Of a stretch of 64,000 nt of DNA, positions 33,792 to 42,188 are shown in pieces. The DNA comes from Gemmatimonadota bacterium (GTDB taxonomy: Bacteria; Gemmatimonadota; Gemmatimonadetes; Longimicrobiales; Gaopeijiaceae), in the NCBI GenBank assembly GCA_009692205.1, contig SHZR01000002.1, positions 1 to 64,000 on the forward strand. Direction: 5' to 3'. The translations under genes and the position numbers were made by a program. The notes below the pieces were generated by a model. It was not told where the DNA came from and ran no database searches. It worked only from the letters and a program-made list of their open reading frames with translations. Numbering within the stretch: position 1 is the stretch's first letter; each line of letters starts with the position of its first letter.

Positions 33792-34718
33792 CTATCTCCT
33801 CTCGAACTTCTTCAGGTTCTGGTAGACCACCTCACCCGCGTAGATGCTCCCGTGCGAGTCCATCGAGACCCCCTCGGGCAGTGCCTCGTCGATCACGGTG
33901 ATCTCGGAGAAGTCGCTGGCGTTCGCGATGATGATGCCTTTGCGGAGCTGGTAATCCGCCACGAGCACGACGTCGTCGTCGGTGATGTGGATGCCACTCG
34001 CCATGATGGCGGGCCACACCGCGAGGAAGCGGCCGCTCTGGTCGAAGACTTGGATGCGCTGGTTGATGCGATCCCCGACGAAGAGCCGGCCCTGCGAGTC
34101 GAAGGCGAGCGTGTGGGGCTCGTTGAACTGGCCGAGGAGCGTGCCCTCCTGCCCCCACTGCATGATGAACTCGCCGGTGGGCGAGAACTTCACGATGCGG
34201 TCGTTGCCGTGCCCGTCGGCCACGAAGATGTCGCCGTTGGGAGCGATCGCCACGTCGGCGGGGCCGTCGAAGGTGGTCTCGGTGGCTCCGGCCACGCCGG
34301 GCTGGCCGAGCGTCATCAGCAGGCGGCCCTGCGGGGTGAACTTCTGGACCGTATGGCCCTTGCCGTTCGCGCCGCGCGCGTCCGTGAGCCAGAGGTTGCC
34401 GTCGGCGTCCAGCGTCGAGCCGTGCGGCCACACGAACAGGCCCGCGCCCCAGAGCGCCGTGATCGTCCCGGCCTGGTTGTAGCGGAGCACGGGCATGGCG
34501 TTCTCGCGCCCGCCCTGAATGCAGTCGCCCGCGAAGCAGCGGTGGAAGACCCAGAGGTTGTCCTGGGCGTCGATCTCGATCCCGATGGTCTGGCCCCACC
34601 CCGCGACCCCTCCGGGGAGAGGCGGCCAGCCTTCCACGAGTCGATACGACGGCGCCTGACCTGCGGCGGACGTCGCCGCGACCCCGGCGACCAAGAGCGT
34701 GATTCCCAACCGGTACAT
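33792..34718 (-). CDS. PAL-like NHL propeller, one zinc ligand altered
   Basis: 308 residues from the ATG at 34716-34718, which opens a signal peptide ending S-A-A-G-Q; the frame is open upstream. The blade sequences track animal PAL closely: V-F-H-R (Arg60), W-P-H-G (His99), A-D-V-A-I-A-P-N-G and V-A-D-G-H-G-N-D-R-I-V, E-P-H-T-L-A-F (His202). The catalytic Tyr position is His170 and the third zinc position is Glu282 (L-P-E-G-V). Glu can bind zinc, so activity is not excluded. It is transcribed with the two-module VOC gene and lies 2 kb from the PHM-like gene at 30415. Confidence 0.75.
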   Translation of the reverse strand: MYRLGITLLVAGVAATSAAGQAPSYRLVEGWPPLPGGVAGWGQTIGIEIDAQDNLWVFHRCFAGDCIQGGRENAMPVLRYNQAGTITALWGAGLFVWPHGSTLDADGNLWLTDARGANGKGHTVQKFTPQGRLLMTLGQPGVAGATETTFDGPADVAIAPNGDIFVADGHGNDRIVKFSPTGEFIMQWGQEGTLLGQFNEPHTLAFDSQGRLFVGDRINQRIQVFDQSGRFLAVWPAIMASGIHITDDDVVLVADYQLRKGIIIANASDFSEITVIDEALPEGVSMDSHGSIYAGEVVYQNLKKFERR

Positions 34719-34852
34719 GTAGACCCCCAGCGGTGTAGATTCGGCCGACGTCCGTAACCTGCGACCCTCCCGGCGCCGCCGCAAACACCAACTCGGCGCG
34801 GCCCTGGAGTGTCGTACGGGCAGGTCTACAGCACCCCATAGGAGTCGATGAC

Positions 34853-36250
34853 ATGACGATCCGCCGCGCGCTCTTGGCTTTCGCCGCGCTCACGTCGCCA
34901 TTCGCAGCTTCGCTGTCCGCCCAGACGACCAACGATCCGTTCCCCGACCCCATCGGCGACGACTGGGCGCCGCTCGTGGTGGACTACACCGAGTTCGCGA
35001 CCATCCCGGGGGTGGGCGGCGCGGCACCCCGCATGACGAACGTGACCGACGAGCCCGGCACGCGCCGCATCTTCGTCAACGACATGGTGGGGCCGATCAC
35101 GAGCATGAGCTACGACGGAAGAACGGTCACGCCGTACGTGAACACGGACGACCCGCGCTGGGGATTCCGGGTCCAGTCGCAGGGCAGCGAGCGCGGCCTG
35201 CAGAGCTTCGCGTTCCACCCGCAGTTCGGTCAGCAGGGCGCGCCCGGGTACGGCAAGTTCTATACGTGGGTGGACGTGGTCGACACCGCTCCGCCGGCCG
35301 ACTTCACACCGCTCGGTGGTGGCGACACGCACGACACGGTCCTGCTCGAGTGGACGGCGCGCAGCGCAGCCGCCGCGACGTACGACGGTGGGCCGCCGCG
35401 CGAACTCATGCGCCTCCAACAGCCCTACCCGAACCACAACGCCGGCCAGCTCTCGTTCCATCCGACCGCGGCGCCCGGGAGCCCCGACTTCGGCAAGCTC
35501 TACGTCGGCGTGGCCGACGGCGGCAGTGGCGGCGACCCGCACAACATGGCGCAGAACCTCGGTTCGATCTTCGGGAAGATCCTGCGCATCGATCCGCTCG
35601 CGTCGAACAGCCGGAACGGGAAGTACGGCATTCCTGCCGACAATCCGTTCGTGAGCCGGAGCGGCGCGCTCGGCGAGATCTACGCGTATGGTGTGCGCAA
35701 CCCGCAGAAGTTCGCGTGGGATCCGACCAACGGGAACTTCTTCATGAGCGACATCGGCCAGAACACGGTCGAGGAGCTCACGCTCGTGCCCCGCGGCGCC
35801 AACCTCGGCTGGAACGTCTGGGAGGGGAGCTACCGGTATGTCGGGCGTGACGGCGTCGACATGAGCAATCCACGCGGCGACGCCTCCGTGACCTTCCCGG
35901 TCGCCGAATACGCGCAGCCCGATTCTCTCCTTCTGGGGCAGTCCGCCGCGGTCGGCCTGGCGGTCTACCGTGCCAATCGAGTTGCGGCGATCTCGAACAT
36001 GGTCATCTGGGGCGACAACCCGACCGGCGAGGTCTTCGCCACGCCCGCCGATAATCTGCCGAGTGGGGGGCAGGCATCGATTCGGCGGGTGCTGTTCAGC
36101 GACGAAGGCCAGGCCAAGACGCTGCTCCAGCTCATTCAGAAGGACGTTCCGAGCGCGACCAATGCGGACCTGCGCCTCGGGCTCGGGCCGGAGGGCGCGG
36201 TGTTCGTGCTCAACAAGGCGGACGGCATCGTCCGGCGCCTCGGCCGCTGA
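34853..36250 (+). CDS. PQQ-dependent soluble sugar dehydrogenase family protein
   Basis: 465 residues, signal peptide about 1-23 (ending S-A-Q). Six-bladed glucose/sorbosone dehydrogenase fold: F-A-F-H-P-Q-F near 120, P-N-H-N-A-G-Q-L-S-F (the active-site His region), G-K-I-L-R-I-D, Y-G-V-R-N-P-Q-K-F-A-W-D and G-x-N-L-G-W-N-V-W-E-G. These motifs bind PQQ and calcium in soluble glucose dehydrogenase. It oxidises a sugar or related alcohol in the periplasm; the exact substrate is unclear. It diverges from the PAL-like gene and is 46 bases ahead of the esterase. Confidence 0.85.
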   Translation: MTIRRALLAFAALTSPFAASLSAQTTNDPFPDPIGDDWAPLVVDYTEFATIPGVGGAAPRMTNVTDEPGTRRIFVNDMVGPITSMSYDGRTVTPYVNTDDPRWGFRVQSQGSERGLQSFAFHPQFGQQGAPGYGKFYTWVDVVDTAPPADFTPLGGGDTHDTVLLEWTARSAAAATYDGGPPRELMRLQQPYPNHNAGQLSFHPTAAPGSPDFGKLYVGVADGGSGGDPHNMAQNLGSIFGKILRIDPLASNSRNGKYGIPADNPFVSRSGALGEIYAYGVRNPQKFAWDPTNGNFFMSDIGQNTVEELTLVPRGANLGWNVWEGSYRYVGRDGVDMSNPRGDASVTFPVAEYAQPDSLLLGQSAAVGLAVYRANRVAAISNMVIWGDNPTGEVFATPADNLPSGGQASIRRVLFSDEGQAKTLLQLIQKDVPSATNADLRLGLGPEGAVFVLNKADGIVRRLGR

Positions 36251-36296
36251 GGGCGGGCGTACGTCGCCGACGATGAAGCCCGGAGGGCAGCGACGT

Positions 36297-37244
36297 ATGG
36301 TGGGCGCCACCCTGCTGTGGACGCTGGCGCTCGCGCTGCGAGTCACGGGCGCGGCCGCCCAGCAGCCGGCCAACCTCATCACCGTCGAGTTCTTCAGCCC
36401 CGCCGTCGATCGCACGATGAAGTTCAACATCGTGTTGCCACCGGACTACGCGACCAGCGACGAGCGCTACCCGGTGCTCTACCTGCTGCACGGCGCCGGC
36501 CAGAACTACACGTCGTGGAGCCGCATGGGCGTGCCGTTCTACGCGGCGGAGATCGGCGAACTCATTGTGGTCATGCCCGACGGGGGCAACTCCTGGTACG
36601 TGAACTACGCGGACAGCGCCGAGGGCCAGAAGAACGCCTGGGAAGACCACATCGTGAAGGACGTGGTCGGCCACGTCGATGCCAACTACCGCACCCTCGC
36701 GCGTCGTGAGGGCCGAGCGATCGCCGGGCTCTCCATGGGCGGGTATGGCGCGCTGACGCTCGGCCTGCGCAACTCGCCGATGTTCATCTCGATCGGGAGC
36801 ACGAGCGGCGCGCTCGACCACGGCCGCGTCGCCGCGGCGCTTCTGCGTGCAGGAAGCCCGCCCGTGGCCGTCGATGGCTCGCGGCGTTCGGGAGAGGTCA
36901 ACCCGGTCATCGGCATTCCGGGCTTCAGCAGCCAGGCCGAGCGCACCCCGAGCGGCATCGAGTTCCTGACGGAGGAGCAGGCCAACGGCTACGACCCGTT
37001 CCATCTCGTGAACACGATTCCCCGGCACCGCTTCCCGCACATCTATCTCGACTCGGGCACCGAGGACGGCCTCATCCAGGGCGCGCGCGAACTCGCGATG
37101 ATCCTCATGGAGAAGGACTTCCCCTTCGACCTGATGCAGATGTCGGGCGACCACAACACCGCGTACTGGGCTCAGTCGATCGGGCACCTCATGAACATCC
37201 AGTACGAGGTGATGCGCAGGGCGCTCGGGGAGCGGCCGCGGTAG
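36297..37244 (+). CDS. Exported esterase of the esterase D / antigen 85 type
   Basis: 315 residues from the ATG at 36297 (GGAGGG 9 bases upstream; an earlier ATG at 36273 is possible). The signal peptide ends A-A-A-Q-Q. Alpha/beta hydrolase: Y-L-L-H-G-A-G near 55, nucleophile Ser in G-L-S-M-G-G-Y-G, Asp in S-G-T-E-D-G, His in G-D-H-N-T. The substrate may be an acyl ester of sugar or siderophore type; the family is broad. It follows the sugar dehydrogenase on the same strand. Confidence 0.85.
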   Translation: MVGATLLWTLALALRVTGAAAQQPANLITVEFFSPAVDRTMKFNIVLPPDYATSDERYPVLYLLHGAGQNYTSWSRMGVPFYAAEIGELIVVMPDGGNSWYVNYADSAEGQKNAWEDHIVKDVVGHVDANYRTLARREGRAIAGLSMGGYGALTLGLRNSPMFISIGSTSGALDHGRVAAALLRAGSPPVAVDGSRRSGEVNPVIGIPGFSSQAERTPSGIEFLTEEQANGYDPFHLVNTIPRHRFPHIYLDSGTEDGLIQGARELAMILMEKDFPFDLMQMSGDHNTAYWAQSIGHLMNIQYEVMRRALGERPR

Positions 37245-37260
37245 AGTAGACCGTCAGAGC

Positions 37261-38028
37261 GCCGCGAGCCGCAGGCCCATCGCGCGCGAGCTCGGCGAGG
37301 GCGGCATGGCCACGGTCTACCTGGCCGACGACGTCCGGCACGGACGCAAGGTAGCGGTCAAGGTGCTCAAGCCGGATCTCGCGGCGATCGTCGGTGCCGA
37401 GCGCTTCCTCCCCGAGATCAAGACGACGGCGAATCTGCAGCATCCGCACATTCTGCCGCTCTTCGATTCGGGCGAGGCGGACAAGTTCCTCTTCTACGTG
37501 ATGCCCTACGTGGGGGGCGAGAGCCTGAGGGAGCGTCTCGACCGCGAGAAGCAGTTCTCCGTGGCGGACGCGGTGGCGCTGGCTCGGAAGATCTCCGACG
37601 CGCTCGACTACGCGCATGAGCTGGGCGTGATGCACCGCGACATCAAGCCGGCGAACATCCTGCTGAGCGAGCGCGGCGAGCCGCTGGTGGCGGACTTCGG
37701 CATCGCGCTCGCGGTGGCGCAGGCGGGGGGCGGGCGCCTCACGGAGACCGACCTCGCGGGCGGCGCGCTCTGGCGCGCAGACCTCGGGGCCGGGACGGTC
37801 CGCGCGCGGCGAAGGCTTTTCGAAGGCAGCTGCGTCACCCGGCCGGGCGGTGCCCCCGTCACCAACTGGGACGTGCACCCGGACGGGCGGTCGTTCGTCT
37901 TCGTGAAGAACCCCGCGGCAGCCGTCGACAGCACGGACGCCGGCCCGCCCCTCCTCCGGCTCGCGGTCATCGTGAACTGGTTCGAGGAGCTGCGCCAGCG
38001 CGTCGGCGCCGCGCAGCCTGCCCGCTAA
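37261..38028 (+). pseudogene. Remnant of a Ser/Thr protein kinase with internal deletion
   Basis: The Gly-rich loop E-L-G-E-G-G-M-A-T-V-Y-L-A begins before the only ATG (37306), so the 5' end is truncated and no start precedes it. Kinase landmarks follow: V-A-V-K, H-R-D-I-K-P-A-N and D-F-G-I-A. Soon after D-F-G the sequence jumps into a different segment ending W-D-V-H-P-D-G-R-S-F-V-F-V and V-N-W-F-E-E-L, which resembles the far C-terminus of kinases fused to WD40/TolB propellers. Activation segment, substrate lobe, membrane helix and propeller are gone. I read it as a deletion remnant. Confidence 0.7.
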
Positions 38029-38069
38029 CCCGCGCTAGCTACCCCGGCGCCCGCGTCGGCCGCCGGGCT

Positions 38070-38303
38070 CTACGGCAGCCTGAACGTCCACACCTTCGGT
38101 CCCGTGGGCCCCGTGCCCACTCCGCCCATGACCGTCACGTACTGGCGACCGTCGAGCTCGTAGCTGACCGGGGTCGGCCAGCCCTTGCCCGACCTGGTGC
38201 CCCCAGAGCTCGGCGCCGCTGCGGGCGTCCAGCGCGATCAGCCGATCACCCGAGCCCCAGAACACGAGGTTGCCCCCCGTGGAGAGCGTGCCGCCGTTGC
38301 CGG
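38070..38303 (-). pseudogene. Duplicated 3' end of the PQQ dehydrogenase gene
   Basis: This is a copy of the last 233 bases of the gene at 39198-40886, including its stop. One extra base (near 38173) breaks the frame, so it encodes only a fragment starting [10 protein letters not shown] before shifting. Together with the intact copy it forms direct repeats flanking the toxin-antitoxin pair. Confidence 0.85.
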
Positions 38304-38393
38304 ACCTCGTTCCACGGGATGTGTCTTGGGAGCCTCGCCTGCCGGTGACCCGCCAAGGCGGGCGCCGCCAGATGGCGCCGACGCCGTCTGCCT

Positions 38394-38834
38394 TCACAAA
38401 TGGTCGCGAAGCTGTACGACGGGCAGGTTGGGGAGGTGAGGCAGGCGGCGGTCGTTCGTCACGAAGGAGCCGCACCGCCGGGAAAGGGCCGCTGCCAGCT
38501 GCAGCGCATCGGGCGTGCGAACACCGTGCGTGGCTCGCAGATGTGACGCGGCGCGAAGGATGGGGCGCTCCAACTCGACCATGGTAAGGCCGCGACTGCG
38601 CGTAAGTAGTGCCTCGTAGCGAGCAGCAAGGGCCGTGTCGCCTGCTCGGTACGGGACGACGAGGACTTCGAGAAGCGTGACAGTCGACGTGACGAGCTCG
38701 ATCTGGCCTTGGTCGGCGTGCTGGAAGAGCGGTCGGACGAGGAACGAAAACTCCGGTTGCCGCTCGATCAGGTAGATCACGACCGAGGTATCGATCGCGA
38801 CGGGACCATCGGGAAGCGAGTCGATCAAGCCCAC
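38394..38834 (-). CDS. vapC: PIN-domain toxin of a VapBC-type pair
   Basis: 146 residues. The acidic PIN residues are visible: Asp in V-A-I-D-T-S-V-V-I-Y-L, Glu in L-L-E-V-L, Asp in R-T-P-D-A-L-Q-L, and Asp in V-T-N-D-R-R-L. These bind Mg or Mn for RNA cleavage. The start overlaps the antitoxin stop by 10 bases, so translation is coupled. Such toxins usually cut tRNA or rRNA. It sits in a patch of decayed genes and looks recently inserted. Confidence 0.9.
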   Translation of the reverse strand: MGLIDSLPDGPVAIDTSVVIYLIERQPEFSFLVRPLFQHADQGQIELVTSTVTLLEVLVVPYRAGDTALAARYEALLTRSRGLTMVELERPILRAASHLRATHGVRTPDALQLAAALSRRCGSFVTNDRRLPHLPNLPVVQLRDHL

Positions 38835-39055
38835 GAAGAGCGCTCGCGCTCCACGTGCTCGACGGCATCACTGTCGGTCCACAGCTCGGCGCCGAGGCCC
38901 TCGAGGCCGAGAATCGAAAGCGCCTCAGGCTCTTCGAGCACCTGCTCGAGGATGTGGGTCACCTCCTGCGCCATGGATCGGTGCTCGCGGCCCGCGCGCT
39001 GCTTCAGGCGTCGGTACAGCGAAGCGGGAAAGTTCTTGATGTTGAGCGTCGGCAT
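38825..39055 (-). CDS. vapB: FitA-type ribbon-helix-helix antitoxin
   Basis: 76 residues. The N-terminal strand T-L-N-I-K-N-F-P and helices with L-Y-R-R-L-K-Q-R-A-x-x-x-x-R-S-M-A-Q-E-V fit the FitA/Arc DNA-binding family. The C-terminal tail (about 45-76) would wrap the toxin. GGAGG lies 6 bases before the ATG and overlaps the operator palindrome, allowing tight autorepression. Confidence 0.88.
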   Translation of the reverse strand: MPTLNIKNFPASLYRRLKQRAGREHRSMAQEVTHILEQVLEEPEALSILGLEGLGAELWTDSDAVEHVERERSSWA

Positions 39056-39061
39056 GGGTGT

Positions 39062-39076
39062 CCTCCATTATGGAGG
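39062..39076. promoter_or_regulatory. Operator palindrome of the toxin-antitoxin pair
   Basis: CCTCCAT-T-ATGGAGG is a perfect 7-bp inverted repeat with one central base, 6 bases before the antitoxin start. Its position suits binding by the VapB dimer, and it contains the antitoxin ribosome site. Confidence 0.7.
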
Positions 39077-39197
39077 CAAATTGCATCCCCGGGATCAGAT
39101 CGAGCAAGATCGTTCTCGAAGAGGGCGCAATCCTACGGTATGATCGACGGTGGATCGGGGCGCTACGATGGTGCGATCGGACTGAGCAGCGGCCAGC

Positions 39198-39430
39198 CTA
39201 CGGCAGCCTGAACGTCCACACCTTCGGCCCCGTGGGCCCGGTGCCCACGCCGCCCATGACGGTCACGTATTGCCGCCCGTCGAGCTCGTAGCTGACCGGG
39301 GTCGCCAGCCCTTGCCCGACCTGATGAGACCAGAGCTCGGCACCGCTGCTCGCGTTCAGCGCGATCATGCGGTCACCCGAGCCCCAGAAGACCAGGTTGC
39401 CGCCGGTCGAGAGGGTGCCGCCGTTGCCGG
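39198..39430. repeat. Intact copy of the 233-base direct repeat
   Basis: 3' end of the PQQ dehydrogenase gene, matching 38070-38303 at roughly 85-90% by eye. The two copies flank an 894-base segment holding the toxin-antitoxin pair. Confidence 0.85.
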
Positions 39431-40886
39431 CCGTCGCCGGCACAACCCAGGCCTGCGTGTTGGTCGCGGGGTTCCATGCCTTGAGCGCCGCACGCGGGCC
39501 GATGAGCTCGGGCCGCTCCACGCCCGCCGCGCCGCGGCCGGTGCCGGTGTTCCACTGGCCACGCCGGTACTGAACGGGCGCCTGCACGTAATAGAAGCTG
39601 GTGTTCTGCATCGGGAGGTAGACGAGGCCGGTGCTCGGATTCCACGACATGGGCCACCAGTTGTGTGCGCCGGTCGGCCCGGGAGAGAGGTACACGCCGC
39701 GACCCGTCTGACCGTAGCGCGCCTGGGGCGTCTCGATCGGTCGACCGGTCTCCTGATCCACGCCGGTCGCCCAGGTGATCTGGTCCGCGAAGCCCTCCGC
39801 GGAGATGAACTCGCCGGTGATGCGATCGATCACGTAGAAGAAGCCGTTCTTGGGGGCCTGCGTGATCACGGCGCGCTGGCGGCCGTCGATGACGAGGTCG
39901 AGCAGCATGAGCGGCTGGACCGCGGTGAAGTCCCAGTCGTCCCCGGGCGTGGTCTGGTAGTGCCAAACGTACTCGCCGGTGTCTCCGCGCAGCGCCACGA
40001 TCGACGACAGGTAGAGGTTGTCGCCGCCGCCCGGGCTCCGCTGGTCTCGGTTCCACGGCGCGCCGTTCCCGGTTCCGATGTAGATCAGATCGAGGATCGG
40101 ATCGTACGCCATGCCGTCCCACACCGTGCCGCCGCCCCCGACCACCCACCACTCGCCCGTCCACGTTGCCGCCGCCACGCGCATGGCATCGTTCTCGAAG
40201 CCGTCCGCCGGGTTGCCGGGCACCGTGTACCAGCGCCACTTCATGTCGCCGGTCTCGGCGTCGTACGCGCTCACGTAGCCGCGCACGCCGTACTCGGCGC
40301 CGCTGTTGCCGATGATGACGTTTCCCTTCACGACGCGCGGGGCCATGGTGATGCTGTAGTCGGTGCCGGTCGGGGTCGTCTGCACGGTCCACGCGACGAC
40401 GCCGCTCGCGCGATCCAGCGCGACGAGCTTCCCGTCGAGCAGGCCCACGAAGACCTTGTCGCCGTAGACCGCCACGCCGCGGTTCACGTCGCCGCAGCAG
40501 ACGCTCGGGCCGCCCTCGGCCTCGTCCGGAATCGCCGGGTCCCAGTGCCAGAGCTTCTCACCCGTGCGCGCGTCGAGCGCGAAGACGAAGCTGCGCGCGC
40601 CGGTCGCGTAGATCACGCCATCGGCTACGATCGGGGTGGCCTCGAGCCGCGAGCCCGACTTCGGAATGTCCCACGTCCACGCCACGCCGAGCGTCGCCAC
40701 GTTGCCCGCGTTGATCTGCGTCAGCGGGCTGTAGTGGGTCTCCGCGTAGTCGCGCCCGTAGCCGAGCCACTCCGCGGGAGCCGCCTGCACGAGTCGGGCG
40801 TCATCGACCGCCTGCGCCGCCACGGGGGCGCCGAGGCCGAGGGCCCCGATAGAAAGGACTGCGACGAGGGAAGCGCGCGAGGACAT
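39198..40886 (-). CDS. PQQ-dependent dehydrogenase, calcium-type signature
   Basis: 562 residues with a signal peptide (about 1-24, ending V-A-A-Q). Eight W-motif blades are present. The vicinal Cys130-Cys131 pair (S-V-C-C-G-D) is present, as in alcohol dehydrogenases of this fold. The catalytic Asp319 lies in G-D-D-W-D-F-T; Thr321 at the position that would hold a second Asp argues for calcium, unlike the enzyme at 12024. There is no fused cytochrome. Periplasmic alcohol or aldehyde oxidation is expected. The 3' end was duplicated at 38070-38303. Confidence 0.88.
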   Translation of the reverse strand: MSSRASLVAVLSIGALGLGAPVAAQAVDDARLVQAAPAEWLGYGRDYAETHYSPLTQINAGNVATLGVAWTWDIPKSGSRLEATPIVADGVIYATGARSFVFALDARTGEKLWHWDPAIPDEAEGGPSVCCGDVNRGVAVYGDKVFVGLLDGKLVALDRASGVVAWTVQTTPTGTDYSITMAPRVVKGNVIIGNSGAEYGVRGYVSAYDAETGDMKWRWYTVPGNPADGFENDAMRVAAATWTGEWWVVGGGGTVWDGMAYDPILDLIYIGTGNGAPWNRDQRSPGGGDNLYLSSIVALRGDTGEYVWHYQTTPGDDWDFTAVQPLMLLDLVIDGRQRAVITQAPKNGFFYVIDRITGEFISAEGFADQITWATGVDQETGRPIETPQARYGQTGRGVYLSPGPTGAHNWWPMSWNPSTGLVYLPMQNTSFYYVQAPVQYRRGQWNTGTGRGAAGVERPELIGPRAALKAWNPATNTQAWVVPATAGNGGTLSTGGNLVFWGSGDRMIALNASSGAELWSHQVGQGLATPVSYELDGRQYVTVMGGVGTGPTGPKVWTFRLP

Positions 40887-41104
40887 CTGACCTCCGTAGG
40901 CGTTGGGTCCAGATGGATTATCCTCACGCGGCCGCGCCGACGCTACCCCTCCGGGACGGGTATGGGTGGGTTTGACCCATCATCCGCAGAGGGCGTCGGG
41001 CGTGGCCAGGCTCCAGGGATCGGCGTAGCTTTGGTCTCCCCCAGGTCAACCCGTCGGCTGCGCTTGCCGGCGCTTTCCGGCAAGTTCGTGACACTCGCGG
41101 CGAG

Positions 41105-41935
41105 ATGACCGAAACTAAGTACAGAATCCTCATCGCCGACGACGATGAGATGATCCGCACGCTCCACGCCGAGTTCGTGCGTGGATTCGGCTATGACGTC
41201 GAGCTGGCGGCCGACGGTATCGAGGCGATCGCCAAGGTCGGGCTGGGCGTCGACCTCCTGCTGACCGATGGGCACATGCCCAACATGGACGGCTTCGCCG
41301 TCGCGCGCCGCATCCGCCAGACGAAGCGCTCGGACGAGCTTCCCATCGTCATGGTCACCAGCCTCGAGGCGCGGCAGGATGGGCTGCGCGCCTACGAGGT
41401 CGGCATCAATGACTTCATCAACAAGCCTGTCGACCCCACGGAGCTACGCCTTCGGCTCAAGTGGTTGCTCGAGCTCAAGTCCGCCCAGGATCAGTTGCGG
41501 ACCCACAGGAGGACGCTCGAGGACACCGTCGAGCGGCGCACCACGGACCTCCGACACGCGCTCGAGGAGGTCACGCGGGCCCAGCGGATGGTACAGGAAG
41601 GCCACCTCGACACGATTCGCCGGCTGACGGTCGCCGCCGAGTACGAAGGACCACGACACCGCGGGGCACATCGAGCGCATCGGTCGCTACTCCCAGGTGG
41701 TGGGGCAGACGATGCACCTGGCGCCGGGCATGGTCGACCTGCTGTTGCACGCGGCGCCGATGCACGACGTGGGCAAGCTCGGCATCTCGGACAACATCCT
41801 CCTCAAGCCGGGACCGTTGAGCGCCGAGGAGCGACAGGTCATGAACACCCACGCGAGCATCGGCGCACAGATCCTGGCGGGGTCCACGTCTCCGGTCATC
41901 CAGATGGGGGAGCGCGTCGCTCTCGCGCATCATGA
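41105..41935 (+). CDS. Response regulator, receiver half of a frameshifted HD-GYP protein
   Basis: The receiver domain is clear: A-D-D-D-E at 11-15, phospho-acceptor Asp55 in L-L-L-T-D-G-H-M-P, Lys in I-N-K-P-V-D. A coiled linker follows to L-T-V-A-A-E-Y at base 41644. After that an extra G at 41645 throws the frame off, and the remaining 95 or so codons are nonsense. Without that base the protein would be 360 residues, running into the HD-GYP domain. Confidence 0.8.
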   Translation: MTETKYRILIADDDEMIRTLHAEFVRGFGYDVELAADGIEAIAKVGLGVDLLLTDGHMPNMDGFAVARRIRQTKRSDELPIVMVTSLEARQDGLRAYEVGINDFINKPVDPTELRLRLKWLLELKSAQDQLRTHRRTLEDTVERRTTDLRHALEEVTRAQRMVQEGHLDTIRRLTVAAEYEGPRHRGAHRAHRSLLPGGGADDAPGAGHGRPAVARGADARRGQARHLGQHPPQAGTVERRGATGHEHPREHRRTDPGGVHVSGHPDGGARRSRAS

Positions 41936-42188
41936 GAAGTGGGACGGCACGGGCTACCCGCATCGGCTCACTCGGGAAGAGATCCCGATCGAGGCGAGAA
42001 TCTGCTCCGTGGTCGACTTCTTCGATGCGTTGGCCATGGACCGCCCGTACCGAAAGGCGGTGCCCAAGGACGAGGTCGTGCGGATGATCCTCGACGCGGC
42101 GGACGCCCACTTCGACCCTTCGGTCGTAGAGATCTTCGTCGACGTCCGCGGGGACATCGAGGCGATCCACGCCGAGTATTTCCATTGA
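41697..42188 (+). CDS. HD-GYP phosphodiesterase half of the same protein
   Basis: The domain really begins at 41646 (K-D-H-D-T-A-G-H), in the frame that ends at 42188. Metal site H-D-V-G-K-L-G and H-H-E-K-W-D-G-T-G-Y-P are intact, so an active cyclic-di-GMP phosphodiesterase is encoded once the frame is restored. Otherwise it would need internal initiation. Its stop overlaps the TTG proposed for fdhD. Confidence 0.8.
   Translation: MVGQTMHLAPGMVDLLLHAAPMHDVGKLGISDNILLKPGPLSAEERQVMNTHASIGAQILAGSTSPVIQMGERVALAHHEKWDGTGYPHRLTREEIPIEARICSVVDFFDALAMDRPYRKAVPKDEVVRMILDAADAHFDPSVVEIFVDVRGDIEAIHAEYFH

Noticed and set aside
34826-36430. Minus-strand open frame opposite the sugar dehydrogenase
   Set aside because: Shadow of the plus-strand gene, which has a signal peptide and clear PQQ motifs.
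37306-38028. Functional short protein kinase
   Set aside because: The Gly-rich loop starts before the only ATG and the activation segment and C-lobe are missing.
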